Positions 8,284 to 16,908 of a stretch of DNA of 64,000 nt are shown here, one piece after another (position 1 is the first letter of the stretch; each line of letters begins with the position of its first letter). The DNA is from DAOUKH01 sp964291475 (lineage in GTDB: Bacteria; Chloroflexota; Dehalococcoidia; SHYB01). The notes below the pieces were generated by a model. It made no database searches, was not told the origin of the DNA, and was given only the letters and a program-made list of their open reading frames with translations. Position numbers and translations under genes: made by a program. The DNA is taken from assembly GCA_964291475.2 (NCBI GenBank), contig OZ220083.1, positions 434,001 to 498,000 of the forward strand, read 5' to 3'.

Positions 8284-9189
8284 ATGTCGCTGTTCTGGAG
8301 AAGATTCAGCCAACGGCGGCTCGCGCTCGCGGGGCTCATCATCGTGATCCTCTTCGTGGTCGTCGGCGTGCTGGCGCCGCTCATCGCCCCGGCGCCCTCG
8401 TTGCACACGGACTTGGGAATATCGGCACTGGGGCCTTCCACCGACCACTGGTTCGGCACCGACGCCCTCGGTCGGAACATCCTCAGCGAGGTTCTCTGGG
8501 GCGCACGGACGACGCTGCTCCTCGCGGTGACCACCATCGCCATTTCGACGGCTATCGGGATCGTGGTCGGGTCGTTCGCCGGGTACTTCGGCGGCTGGCC
8601 CGACTTCATCCTGTCCCGGTTCATCGACATGTTCTTCGTGATCCCGCGGGTGCTTCTGGCCATTCTGCTGGTCGCGATGCTGGGCTCGACCAACTGGAAC
8701 ATCGTGCTGGCGCTGACCGTCGCCTTCTGGCCGGTGACGGCGCGTCTGGTGAGAGGCGAGTACATCGCGTTCAGGCAGCGTCAGTTCGTCGAAGCGGCCC
8801 GGGCGGTGGGCGCGGGACATCTCACGATCATCTTCCGGGAGATTCTCCCCTCGGCAATGCCGATCATCTTGGTGACGGCAACCTTCCTGATGAGCCAGGC
8901 GATCCTCTCGGAGGCCGGGTTGAGCTTCCTCGGCCTCGCCGACCCCAACACGTCGAGCTGGGGACGCATGGTCTTCACCGCGCAGCGGGAGCTCCGCTAC
9001 GCCCCGTGGACCGCCATCTTCCCCGGCCTCGCGATCCTGTTCGTCGTCCTGTCGCTCAACCTTGTCGGCGACGGCCTCAACGAGACGATCAACCCCAAGA
9101 CGGCGAGGCTCGGGATCGCGCGCCCGAAGAAGAAGGCCGCAAAGGCCGAGCCGGACGCCTCTCCCGCCCAGGAGACTCCCAATGCCTAG
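8284..9189 (+). CDS. Dipeptide-type ABC transporter permease, DppC/OppC-like
   Basis: 301 residues. The N-terminal first helix (RLALAGLIIVILFVVVGVLA), the HWFGTDALGRNILSEVLWGA signature of DppC/OppC and the EAA loop (RQFVEAARAVGAGH) are clear. Membrane segments fill the rest and the C-terminus is a short basic tail (RPKKKAAKAE). It is the second half of the channel with the gene 4 nt upstream. Its last 8 nt overlap the start of the next gene, so that small protein is part of the same operon. Confidence 0.9.
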   Translation: MSLFWRRFSQRRLALAGLIIVILFVVVGVLAPLIAPAPSLHTDLGISALGPSTDHWFGTDALGRNILSEVLWGARTTLLLAVTTIAISTAIGIVVGSFAGYFGGWPDFILSRFIDMFFVIPRVLLAILLVAMLGSTNWNIVLALTVAFWPVTARLVRGEYIAFRQRQFVEAARAVGAGHLTIIFREILPSAMPIILVTATFLMSQAILSEAGLSFLGLADPNTSSWGRMVFTAQRELRYAPWTAIFPGLAILFVVLSLNLVGDGLNETINPKTARLGIARPKKKAAKAEPDASPAQETPNA

Positions 9190-9898
9190 CGAGGACCTCC
9201 TCTTCACCTCCCGGTTCAACATTCCGGCAGGGACGGCGGAACGGTTCGAGCGTTGGTGCGACACCCGGCACTTCCCCGATCTGCTGGACGCCGGCTTCCA
9301 CAGCGCCGTCACGTTCAAGTCGGTGCAGGGAGAGCCGGAGTATCTGCAACTGTTCGAGATCCCAGACCTCGGCGTCTTCGACTCGCCGGCCTTCGGAGAG
9401 ATGTGCATCTGCGACCCGCCGTGCCCCCGGCGCGGCTGTCTCGCGAAGAAAGACCCCGGCCGTCCGGGCGCGCAGGCGATGGCGGCGTACTTCCTCGATA
9501 GCTCTCGCGCGGTGTATGAGACGTTCGCGACGATTGGCGCCGGTTCGCCGTCGGTGGCCCCGTGCCTCTTCACCGCGCGCATGGACCTGGAACCGTCGAT
9601 GGAGGCGGAGTACCTGCGATGGCAGGAGCGGGACGTCTTCCCGGAGCTCGCCACGGTTCCGGGGTTCGCCGCCGGCCGGATCGGGCGGCGCGTCGACAAC
9701 TTCGAGCCGGACGAGCTGCACGCGCACGTCGCGGCGGAGCCGACGTATGTCATCATGTGGGAGGTCGAGAGCCTCGACGTCTACCGCGATGACAACCCCC
9801 GGCTGGCCGCGGCGCGAGCCCACCCCGAGGGCCCGCGCATGCGGCAGGCTGTGCGCAGGAACCTCATCAACCTCGCGGTGAGAATCGGCGCGGAATAG
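9182..9898 (+). CDS. Two-repeat dimeric alpha/beta-barrel (EthD/ABM-like) protein of unknown function
   Basis: 238 residues from the ATG at 9182, which overlaps the permease stop by 8 nt. The protein looks like two ferredoxin-like repeats: residues 9-55 (FNIPAGTAERFERWCDTRHF, then FKSVQGEPEYLQLFEI) and about 137-205 (MDLEPSMEAEYLRWQERDVF, then PTYVIMWEVESLDVY). Each has the beta-alpha-beta pattern with an E-x-W-x2-R/D region seen in EthD-like and antibiotic-biosynthesis-monooxygenase folds. A Cys-rich stretch (CICDPPCPRRGC, near 77-88) lies between them. No catalytic residues can be assigned. Its place in a transporter and amidohydrolase cluster suggests a role in handling the imported compound. 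Confidence 0.6.
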   Translation: MPSEDLLFTSRFNIPAGTAERFERWCDTRHFPDLLDAGFHSAVTFKSVQGEPEYLQLFEIPDLGVFDSPAFGEMCICDPPCPRRGCLAKKDPGRPGAQAMAAYFLDSSRAVYETFATIGAGSPSVAPCLFTARMDLEPSMEAEYLRWQERDVFPELATVPGFAAGRIGRRVDNFEPDELHAHVAAEPTYVIMWEVESLDVYRDDNPRLAAARAHPEGPRMRQAVRRNLINLAVRIGAE

Positions 9899-9944
9899 GC
9901 CGCGCCGTTCAGGCCGGCAACAGGAGAGAACAGCCCCGGCGCTA

Positions 9945-9953
9945 TGCTATAAT
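9945..9953 (+). promoter_or_regulatory. Extended -10 promoter for the amidohydrolase pair
   Basis: TGC followed by a consensus TATAAT (9948-9953), 34 nt before the first amidohydrolase ATG, with an AAGGAG ribosome binding site between them. No -35 match is seen, as is common with extended -10 promoters. Confidence 0.6.
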
Positions 9954-9987
9954 CGCCGCTCCGGAGGGTCTGCAAGGAGTCCACGAC

Positions 9988-11118
9988 ATGGACGAACACA
10001 AGATCATTTCTTCAGACTCCCACATCGTAGAACCGCCCGGTCTCTGGACGGAACGGATGACCGGAAAATTCAAGGAACGGGCTCCCGTCCTGATCAAGGG
10101 CGAGAACGACGACTTCTACGTCGACGAAAAGCCCATTGGGGCGACCCTCGGCGGCCTCACCGCGGCGGGGCTTCGCTTCGAGAAGCCCGAGGACATCAAG
10201 CTCGAAGGGAAGATCACCGGGATAATCCCCGGGGCCTATCAGCCGGCTCCCCGCCTGGTCGACATGGACCAAGACGGCATTCACTCGGACCTCATCTACC
10301 CCTCCGTGGGTCTCCATATGTACAGCGCGGTCGAGGACCCCGCGCTCACGCGGGAGATCTTCGCCGCCTACAACGACTGGCTGGCCGACTTCTGCAGCGC
10401 GGACACCGACCGCCTGAAGGGCGTCGCCATGCTGGTCCTCGACGACGATATCGAGGCCGGGATCGAGGAGCTCTACCGGGTTGCGAAGAACGGGCTGGGC
10501 GGCGCGATGATCAGCGTCTTTCCCAGGCCGGGCGAGTCGTACGATCAGCCGCGGTACGAGCCGTTCTGGGCGGCCGCCGAAGAGGCGGGCCTGCCGATCA
10601 GCCTCCACGTCGGCACCAACCGGCCGGGGTCGCTGCCGACGCCGGGCAAGAACCAGACGAACGTCACGCCTTCGGGGGCGACGCGGGCCAACAACGAGTA
10701 CTGGGTGCGCATGACCCTGTGCCACATCATCTTCTCGGGCATCTGCGAGCGGTATCCGACGCTCAAGTTCATCCAACTGGAGCATGAGCTGGCCTGGCTC
10801 CCCTTCTTCATGGGGCGGCTGGACTACGTCTACCGTGAGCGCAAGCAGCTGACTCCCTACCGGTTCAAGGACGGCGCGGTGCCGACCGACTTCATGCGCC
10901 GCAACGTCTACCACAGCTTCCAAGAGGACGGGCTGGGCGTCCGCGACCGGGACATCATCGGCGTGGACAACCTCTGCTGGGGCTCCGACTATCCCCACGC
11001 GGAGTCGACCTTCCCGCGGTCGCGGGAAATCCTCGAGGACATCCTGGGCGACGTCACCGAGGAAGAGCGGCGGAAGATCACGGCGCTCAACGCGGCGCGC
11101 CTCTACAACATCAACTAG
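9988..11118 (+). CDS. Amidohydrolase-2 family metal-dependent hydrolase/decarboxylase
   Basis: 376 residues; a TIM-barrel amidohydrolase of the ACMSD/OHCU/gamma-resorcylate-decarboxylase type. Metal-binding and catalytic motifs: SSDSHIVEPP near the N-terminus (D-x-H), ISLHVGTN in the middle, QLEHELAWLP, and CWGSDYPHAEST near the C-terminus (catalytic Asp). It hydrolyses or decarboxylates a cyclic or aromatic acid; the substrate is unknown. The ATG at 9988 is preceded by AAGGAG and by an extended -10 promoter. A close paralogue is encoded 34 nt downstream. Confidence 0.85.
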   Translation: MDEHKIISSDSHIVEPPGLWTERMTGKFKERAPVLIKGENDDFYVDEKPIGATLGGLTAAGLRFEKPEDIKLEGKITGIIPGAYQPAPRLVDMDQDGIHSDLIYPSVGLHMYSAVEDPALTREIFAAYNDWLADFCSADTDRLKGVAMLVLDDDIEAGIEELYRVAKNGLGGAMISVFPRPGESYDQPRYEPFWAAAEEAGLPISLHVGTNRPGSLPTPGKNQTNVTPSGATRANNEYWVRMTLCHIIFSGICERYPTLKFIQLEHELAWLPFFMGRLDYVYRERKQLTPYRFKDGAVPTDFMRRNVYHSFQEDGLGVRDRDIIGVDNLCWGSDYPHAESTFPRSREILEDILGDVTEEERRKITALNAARLYNIN

Positions 11119-11152
11119 GGCGCACGCTCCGGGAGGCTAAGAACCGCGAGCG

Positions 11153-12271
11153 ATGGCTTCTTACAGGCTCTTCTCCTCCGACTCCCACGTCTTCGAACCG
11201 CCCGACCTGTGGCAGACGCGCATCGAGGCTGCGTTCAAGGACCGGGCACCCTACGTCGTCCACGAGGACGACACCGACCAGTGGTACGCCGACGGCAACG
11301 TCCGGTTTGGCCTCATGGGGAGCAATATCCAGGCGGGCCTGCGGTTCGAGGAGCGGGAGAAGCTTTCCATGGTGGGCCGGTACGGCGAGGTTCCGGTGGC
11401 CGGCTACGATCCCCACGTGCGCGTCAAGAACATGGACCTCGACGGCGTTACCGGCGACGTGCTGTACCCGTCGATCTCGCTTTCGGGATGGATGATCCCC
11501 GCCGGCGATTTGGTGTCGGCGATGTTTCGCGCCTACAACGATTGGCTGGCCGAGTATTGCCAGCCGTACCCCGGCCGCCTCCGGGGCCTGGCGATGCTCA
11601 ACGTGGACGACGTCGCCGAGGCTGTCGTGGAACTGGAGCGGGCGGCGAAGATGGGGCTGGGCGGGGCGATGATCCCAGTCGGGCCCCTGGAACCGCCCTA
11701 CTACGACCCGGTCTACGAGCCGCTGTGGGCCGCGGCGCAGGACCTCGAAATGCCCCTGACGCTGCACGTGGGCACGGCGCGCTGGTGGCCGGAAGCGCCT
11801 GAGCTGACGCTGAGGGTCTTATCCGACCCGTATGAGTTGACGAACTCCGACTTGCGCGCCCGAAACGCGATCGTCTGGATGATGTTCGCCGGCGTGTTCG
11901 ACCGCTATCCCAAGCTCCGGATCGGCGCGATCGAGTACGAGGCGGCCTGGGCGGCCTACTTCCTCGACAAGATGGACAACGTCTATACCCAGCGGCCGGT
12001 GGACTTCGTTCCCCGCTTCAGCACCGACGCCATCCCCAGCGACCTCTTCCACAACAGCGTCTTCATCAGCTTCCAGGAGGACGCGCTGGCGGTGCGGCTC
12101 CGCGACCACATCGGCATCAACTGCCTGTGCTGGGGCTCGGACTACCCGCACGCGGAGTCGACCTTCCCGCGGTCGCGGGAGATCGTGGCCGGCATTCTGG
12201 AAGGCGTGCCCGACGACGAGAAGGCGAAGATCGCCGGCGGGAATACCGCCCGGCTCTTCCGTTTCGACTGA
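11153..12271 (+). CDS. Amidohydrolase-2 family protein, tandem paralogue
   Basis: 372 residues, clearly a duplicate of the preceding protein: SSDSHVFEPPDLW, DPHVRVKNMDLDGVTGDVLY, AYNDWLAEYC, LTLHVGTA, GAIEYEAAWAAYF and CLCWGSDYPHAESTFPRSRE match it position by position. The metal ligands (D-x-H, His, Asp) are kept, so it should be an active enzyme. One difference is the helix after strand 6, where the first protein has QLEHELAW and this one AIEYEAAW, with His replaced by Tyr. The pair may form a heteromer or act on successive substrates. Confidence 0.85.
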   Translation: MASYRLFSSDSHVFEPPDLWQTRIEAAFKDRAPYVVHEDDTDQWYADGNVRFGLMGSNIQAGLRFEEREKLSMVGRYGEVPVAGYDPHVRVKNMDLDGVTGDVLYPSISLSGWMIPAGDLVSAMFRAYNDWLAEYCQPYPGRLRGLAMLNVDDVAEAVVELERAAKMGLGGAMIPVGPLEPPYYDPVYEPLWAAAQDLEMPLTLHVGTARWWPEAPELTLRVLSDPYELTNSDLRARNAIVWMMFAGVFDRYPKLRIGAIEYEAAWAAYFLDKMDNVYTQRPVDFVPRFSTDAIPSDLFHNSVFISFQEDALAVRLRDHIGINCLCWGSDYPHAESTFPRSREIVAGILEGVPDDEKAKIAGGNTARLFRFD

Positions 12272-12289
12272 TCTCAGCAGTCGGCGGTG

Positions 12290-13129
12290 CTACAGGAAGC
12301 CGCTGATCGCGCCCGCGAGGTCGGACGCCGCGAACTCGGCGGCGTTGGCGTCGCCTCGCTCCAGCGTCATGGTCTCCAGGCTTGGGATGAGCTGGCGTAG
12401 GCGGTCGCTCCGGCGGCAGAAGTCGGCCTCGAAGGGGCTGCCCGCCTCGATGTGCAGCGTCGGCGCTTGAATCGAGGGGAGCCGCGCGGCCGCGTCGTAG
12501 GTGAAGACGGCGCGGTAGACCGGCCAGATATTCTCGCGCGCCAACTGCGCGTCGACCGCGTACTGAGCCATGAACCGCAGGAGGTGATCCGGCACGGCTT
12601 GCGTCGGCATCGTCTCGGTGAACCACCAGTGCTTCAGTACGGCCATGGTGGCCTCGGCCCAGATCTTGGGCAGGTGCGACCCGTCGGCGGCGATGGTCGC
12701 CAGCGACTCCGAGTGGGCCTCGAGCCCTTCGAGCAGCGCCGCGCGCTCCGCTTGGTCTTCCACGAGAGGAAAGCCCATCAGCACCAGCCGGTCCACCCGC
12801 GACGGCCAACTGGCGGCGACCTCAGCGCCAATGCTCGCTCCGGTGTGCAGCCCGAAGACGTGGGCCCGCTCGATGCTGAGCGCGTCGAGCACTGCGACCG
12901 CGGCGCCTGACAGGTCGCCGATCTCCGCGCCGTCGGGCGGCGGGTCGGAGTTGCCGCAGCCGGGCGTGTCGACGGCGACGACCTGGAACCGCGGCGAAAG
13001 CTCGGGGATGAGATTGAGGTAGGTCCGCGCCGAGAGCGGCGCTTGGTGGAGCAGGACGAGCGCGTCGCCCTCGCCCTCCGTGATGTAGTGCACCTGACCC
13101 GAAGGAGTGTCCGCGTAGCCGCGCCGCAT
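12290..13129 (-). CDS. Alpha/beta hydrolase fold protein with His at the nucleophile position
   Basis: 279 residues with the fold's usual order: VLLHQAPLSART (oxyanion strand-loop near 26-36), VAVDTPGCGNSD near 51-62, and the elbow VFGLHTGASIG near 91-101. The family elbow is G-x-S/D/C-x-G; here it is G-L-H95-T-G, so the nucleophile position is His. The C-terminal region (APTLHIEAG, then LIPSLETMTLERGDANAAEF) lacks an obvious catalytic His in the usual place. It is either a non-hydrolytic member or uses different chemistry. It is the last gene of the long minus-strand catabolic series and converges on the amidohydrolases. Confidence 0.8.
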   Translation of the reverse strand: MRRGYADTPSGQVHYITEGEGDALVLLHQAPLSARTYLNLIPELSPRFQVVAVDTPGCGNSDPPPDGAEIGDLSGAAVAVLDALSIERAHVFGLHTGASIGAEVAASWPSRVDRLVLMGFPLVEDQAERAALLEGLEAHSESLATIAADGSHLPKIWAEATMAVLKHWWFTETMPTQAVPDHLLRFMAQYAVDAQLARENIWPVYRAVFTYDAAARLPSIQAPTLHIEAGSPFEADFCRRSDRLRQLIPSLETMTLERGDANAAEFAASDLAGAISGFL

Positions 13130-13141
13130 GGTATTCCCCCC

Positions 13142-13378
13142 TTAGCTCAACCCGTCCCGGATAATCTGGGCCAGCCGCTCCTGCTCGCGAGGCAAGTCCG
13201 CCGGCTCGACGGGAATCGGCAGCTCGTCGAGCGCATCCTTGAGCGGCCCCTTGAGCACGCCGGCCTCCCGGTCGGAGAGGCCCCATTCGCCCACGATGTC
13301 GTCGGGGCTCCATTGGACGATCTGACGGAAGCCGTAGTCCGCCGCCGCCCGGTCGGCTATCTCGATGAGCTTGTCCAC
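13142..13378 (-). CDS. Small helical protein, unrecognised
   Basis: 78 residues starting at a GTG (13378) 2 nt after the stop of the SDR gene, so it is almost certainly co-translated. The sequence is acidic and mostly helical (DKLIEIADRAAADYGF at the start; GLSDREAGVLKGPLKDALDE in the middle). The middle segment faintly resembles the small LigA-type subunit that caps some extradiol dioxygenases, but no partner large subunit is present and I do not assign a function. Confidence 0.55.
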   Translation of the reverse strand: MDKLIEIADRAAADYGFRQIVQWSPDDIVGEWGLSDREAGVLKGPLKDALDELPIPVEPADLPREQERLAQIIRDGLS

Positions 13379-13380
13379 GT

Positions 13381-14148
13381 TTAGCCCCTGCTGACCGTCC
13401 AGAGTCCGCCGTCGACGATGAGGGTGTGGCCGCTCATGTAAGAGGCCTCGTTCGAGGCCAGGAAGACGATCACGCTCGCGATCTCTTCGGGTTGTCCGAT
13501 GCGGCCCATCGGGTGCAGCTCGCCGAGCTCGGCGAGGGCCTCGGCGCTCTGGGTGCCGCCCCGCGATTGCGGCGTGTCGACCGGCCCCGGCGCGATGCAG
13601 TTGACGCGGATTCCGAGCGAGGTGTACTGGTTGGCGGTGACCGTCGTCAGATGGATCAGCCCCGCCTTGGCGATGGAGTAGGGCACGGAGGCGCTCGCCC
13701 CCTGCACGCCTGCCATCGACGAAATGTTGACGATGGCGCCGCCGCCGTTTTGGAGCATCGCCGGGACGGCCGCGCGGATGCAGAGGAACGGCCCCTTCAG
13801 GTTGGTCGACATCATCAGGTCCCAGTCGCGCTCGGTGACCTCGGCGACGGCCGGCGTGCGCATCAGCGTGCCGGCGGCGTTGACCAGCACGTCCAAGCGT
13901 CCAAAGTCGGTGAGTGCCCGCTCGACCATGCCAGAGACCAGGTCGGCCTTGGAGACGTCAACGGTGAACGTGTCAACCGACAGGCCCTCGTCCTTGGCCA
14001 GTGTCTGAGTCTCTTCGAGGCCTCGCGCGTTGCGGTCGGCGGCGAGCACCCGCGCGCCCTCCCTGGCGCATGACAGGACCGTGGCCCGGCCGATGCCGGA
14101 CGCGCCGCCGGTGATGATGGTGGCTAGGTCTTGCAGGCGGTTGCCGAT
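13381..14148 (-). CDS. Short-chain dehydrogenase/reductase (SDR), apparent ATC start
   Basis: 255 residues when read from codon ATC at 14148. The NAD(P)-binding motif TGGASGIG (about 14-21) lies within this frame, with a stop (TAA) just upstream and AAGGAG 8 nt before the ATC; without this N-terminus the protein would lack its cofactor site. The other SDR motifs are present: NAAG, SSMAG with the catalytic Ser, YSIAK with Tyr and Lys, and the IAPGPVDTP loop. The C-terminus (GHTLIVDGGLW) is standard. It oxidises or reduces an alcohol or ketone, probably a step in the neighbouring CoA-ester pathway. The start codon reads ATC where ATG is expected, which may be a real rare start or a sequence error. 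Confidence 0.8.
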   Translation of the reverse strand: MGNRLQDLATIITGGASGIGRATVLSCAREGARVLAADRNARGLEETQTLAKDEGLSVDTFTVDVSKADLVSGMVERALTDFGRLDVLVNAAGTLMRTPAVAEVTERDWDLMMSTNLKGPFLCIRAAVPAMLQNGGGAIVNISSMAGVQGASASVPYSIAKAGLIHLTTVTANQYTSLGIRVNCIAPGPVDTPQSRGGTQSAEALAELGELHPMGRIGQPEEIASVIVFLASNEASYMSGHTLIVDGGLWTVSRG

Positions 14149-14228
14149 GGTGAACGCTCCTTAGGAGACGCCGAGACGCAGCCTATTCTGTACGGAACGC
14201 CCACCGACGGCAAGCGAAGCCGGTCCGG

Positions 14229-15152
14229 TTAGGCGAGGCGCTGGGCGAGCTCGCCGCCGACGGAGGCGATGGCCTCGCGGGCGCGGTCGATGGCGTTCCA
14301 GCGGTTGAAGAAGAGGTGGGTCATTCCGGCGTAGTCGAGATGGGTCGTCGGGACGCCCGCCTCCTGGAGGCGCTCAGCGTAGGCCCGTCCCTCATCGCGG
14401 AGGACGTCGTACTCGGCGGTGAGCACGAGGGCCGGGGGCAGGCCGGCGAGGCTCTCCGCCGCCGCCGGCGCGGCGTAGGGATTGGCGGCGTCGGATTCGT
14501 CGCGAAGGTAGAGGTCCCAGTACCACTGCATGCGCCTACGGGTGAGGCCGGGGCCGTCGGCCTTTTCGAGGTACGACGGTGTGTTGAAGTCGCGGGCCAA
14601 GACCGGCACGACGAGGGTCTGGAAGGCCAGCTCCGGCGTTGCGCGGTCGCGGGCCATGAGCGCGACTGCGGCAGCGAGGTTGCCGCCGGAGCTCACGCCC
14701 AACACCGCGAGCCTCCCCGGCTGGACGCCGAGCGCCCCCGCGTTGTCGGCGGCCCACTTCGTAGCCGTGTAGCAGTCTTCGGCGGCCGTGGGGAAGCGGT
14801 GCTCCGGCGCCATGCGGTACTCGACCGAGACGCCGACGCAGCCCGACTCCCGCACGAGGTGGCGGACGGTGCCGTCCTGGTTGGCGACGGAGCCGACGAC
14901 CCAGCCGCCACCGTGGAAGTACATGAACGCGGGCCGGGGGCCTTCGCCCTCGGGCCAATAGACGCGGACGGGGACGTCGCCGTCCGGCCCCGGGGCCATC
15001 CGGTCCTCGACGCGCCCGACGGACGGCCCTTCGAGCGCCGGCAGCGCCTCGAACCGGGCCCGCGCCTCGGCGGGCGGCAGCGTCTCAAGCGGCGGGATGC
15101 CGAGGGCGTCCCAGGCGTCTTCCGCGGCTTGGGCTTGTGGGTCGATGGGCAT
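14229..15152 (-). CDS. Alpha/beta hydrolase fold-3 (hormone-sensitive-lipase family) esterase
   Basis: 307 residues. The HSL signature FHGGGWVVGS (oxyanion hole, near 79-88), the elbow GVSSGGNLAAA (nucleophile Ser near 153), the Asp strand LVLTAEYDVLRDEG near 245 and the terminal His in GMTHLFF near 278 make a complete triad. It hydrolyses short-chain carboxylic esters or lactones. It lies between an SDR gene and an enoyl-CoA hydratase gene in the minus-strand catabolic series. Confidence 0.9.
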   Translation of the reverse strand: MPIDPQAQAAEDAWDALGIPPLETLPPAEARARFEALPALEGPSVGRVEDRMAPGPDGDVPVRVYWPEGEGPRPAFMYFHGGGWVVGSVANQDGTVRHLVRESGCVGVSVEYRMAPEHRFPTAAEDCYTATKWAADNAGALGVQPGRLAVLGVSSGGNLAAAVALMARDRATPELAFQTLVVPVLARDFNTPSYLEKADGPGLTRRRMQWYWDLYLRDESDAANPYAAPAAAESLAGLPPALVLTAEYDVLRDEGRAYAERLQEAGVPTTHLDYAGMTHLFFNRWNAIDRAREAIASVGGELAQRLA

Positions 15153-15172
15153 GATCGTGGCGCCGCGAGCCG

Positions 15173-15973
15173 CTAGCGGTTCTTGAAGACCGGGTCGCGT
15201 TTCTCGGCGAAGGCCTTGGGCCCCTCAACGCTGTCTTCCATGCCTTCGAGGTTCTGCTCGATGGCCTTGCCGAGCGCCTCGCCGTCCAGGGGCGAGAGGT
15301 AGTAGCCGCGGTAGATGCACTCCTTGATGTTGGAGGCGGCCCGCGGCGCGAGCTTCAGCATGCGCCGGGCCCAGGCCATGGCCTCGTCCATCAGCTCCTC
15401 TTGCGGCACGACCTTGTTGACGAAGCCGATCTCGTAGGCGCGCTGGGCGCTGATGCGCCCGTCGCCCCAGAGGCAGAGCTCGAGCGCGTGGCCGAGGCCG
15501 ATGACGCGGGTGAGGCAGGTCATCCACTGCCCGCCGGCCCGGTTCCAGCGCACCTCGGGCACGCCGAACTCCGCGCCCTCGGCGGCGATGCGGATGTCAC
15601 ATTGAAGGGCGTACATGAAGCCGCCGGCCACGGCGATGCCGTTGACCGCGGCGATGGTCGGCTTCCAGAGCTCGAACCGTTCGCTTAGCGGGATCCACCG
15701 CTCGTCGGGCGGGGGCACGTACTCGCCGCGCTCGCGCTTCTCCTGGTTCTCGGCGGCCTCCTTCAGGTCGATGCCCGCCGAGAACGCCCGTCCGTTGGCG
15801 GTGAGGATGGCGACGCGGGCCACCGGGTCGTCCCGGAACTCCTTCCAGGTGTCGGTCAGCTTGCCCATCATCCCCCCGCCGACGGCGTTGAGGCGGTGGG
15901 GGCGGTTCATGGTCAGCACCCAGATTTTGCCGTCTTCTACCTTGTCAACCAGCAGCACGTCTTCTTCAGCCAT
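15173..15973 (-). CDS. Enoyl-CoA hydratase/isomerase family protein with both catalytic Glu
   Basis: 266 residues of crotonase fold. The CoA-binding and oxyanion elements are GRAFSAGIDLKE and AVNGIAVAGGF. The positions matching rat Glu144 and Glu164 read FGVPEVRW and HALELCLWGD, so both acid/base glutamates are kept; of the five crotonases in this window it is the only one with the complete pair. It should hydrate a 2-enoyl-CoA. It starts 32 nt after the stop of the permease gene upstream. Confidence 0.87.
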   Translation of the reverse strand: MAEEDVLLVDKVEDGKIWVLTMNRPHRLNAVGGGMMGKLTDTWKEFRDDPVARVAILTANGRAFSAGIDLKEAAENQEKRERGEYVPPPDERWIPLSERFELWKPTIAAVNGIAVAGGFMYALQCDIRIAAEGAEFGVPEVRWNRAGGQWMTCLTRVIGLGHALELCLWGDGRISAQRAYEIGFVNKVVPQEELMDEAMAWARRMLKLAPRAASNIKECIYRGYYLSPLDGEALGKAIEQNLEGMEDSVEGPKAFAEKRDPVFKNR

Positions 15974-16005
15974 CTGTTCTCACCTCTCAGGGATTCGAGT
16001 CGGGG

Positions 16006-16896
16006 CTAGCGGTTTCGGAGGGTTGGGTCGAGCCGGTCCCGCATGGTGTCGCCGAGGAAGGCGACGCTCAGGACGACGAACGAGATCGCGATGCCGGGGA
16101 TCGCCGCGACCCACCAGGCGATGTACACGAAGTCGATGCCCTCGGAGACCATGCGTCCCCAGCTGACTGCTGGCGGCGGCACGCCGACGCCCAGGAAGCT
16201 CAGGGAGGCTTCTGCGACGATCACGAGGTTCGCTTGCAGGGTCGCGAAGACGATGATGCTGGGCACGAGGTTGGGGAGGAGGTGCCGGAGCATGATCCTC
16301 AGGTCCGAGGCGCCCAGCGCGCGCGAAGCCTCGACGTATTCGAGGTTTCTGAGCGCCAGCGTCTCACCGCGTATCTGCCTCGTGAAGTAGGGCCAGAGCA
16401 AGATCGCGATGATGCCGATGACGTTCTCGAGGCTGGGTCCCAGCGCCGCGGCGACCACGATTGCCAGCAGGAAGATCGGCAGCGAGAGCAGGACGTCGGC
16501 GAACCGCATGATGATCGTATCGGTCAGCCCGCCCCGGTAGCCGGCCAAGAGCCCCAACAGGCTGCCGAGTACGGCGCTCAGGCTGATGGTGAGCAGCGCG
16601 ACGCCGAGGGTGATCCGCGACCCGTACACGATGCGGCTGAACAGGTCCCGCCCGTTCTGGTCGGTGCCGAGGAGGTGGTCGGAGCCGCCGCCTTCAACTC
16701 CCCAGGGCGCCCGCAGCGCTTCGGGAAGGGCGTTGGTGATGGGGTCGTGGCTGGCGATGAGGGGGGCGAAGATGGCGACAACCGCCAGCGCCGCGATGAG
16801 GACGGCCGCCCACCAGGTCTGGCACCAACGCGCGATCCTGTTCGCCCGCGCCCATGCCGAAGACCTGTCCAGAGAAGCTGCTTGTGCCGACGTCAT
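16006..16896 (-). CDS. Dipeptide-type ABC transporter permease, DppC/OppC-like (second system)
   Basis: 296 residues with the DppC/OppC signature HLLGTDQNGRDLFSRIVYG, a first helix at about 32-52, and the EAA docking loop LEYVEASRALGASD. The partner permease lies 12 nt upstream. There are no ATPase genes beside this pair; the binding protein is encoded about 4 kb upstream at 21.1-22.9 kb, with CoA-transferase and hydratase genes in between. The pair may borrow the OppD/OppF-type ATPases encoded at 3.2-5.2 kb. Confidence 0.9.
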   Translation of the reverse strand: MTSAQAASLDRSSAWARANRIARWCQTWWAAVLIAALAVVAIFAPLIASHDPITNALPEALRAPWGVEGGGSDHLLGTDQNGRDLFSRIVYGSRITLGVALLTISLSAVLGSLLGLLAGYRGGLTDTIIMRFADVLLSLPIFLLAIVVAAALGPSLENVIGIIAILLWPYFTRQIRGETLALRNLEYVEASRALGASDLRIMLRHLLPNLVPSIIVFATLQANLVIVAEASLSFLGVGVPPPAVSWGRMVSEGIDFVYIAWWVAAIPGIAISFVVLSVAFLGDTMRDRLDPTLRNR

Positions 16897-16908
16897 CGCT
16901 TCCCCAAG

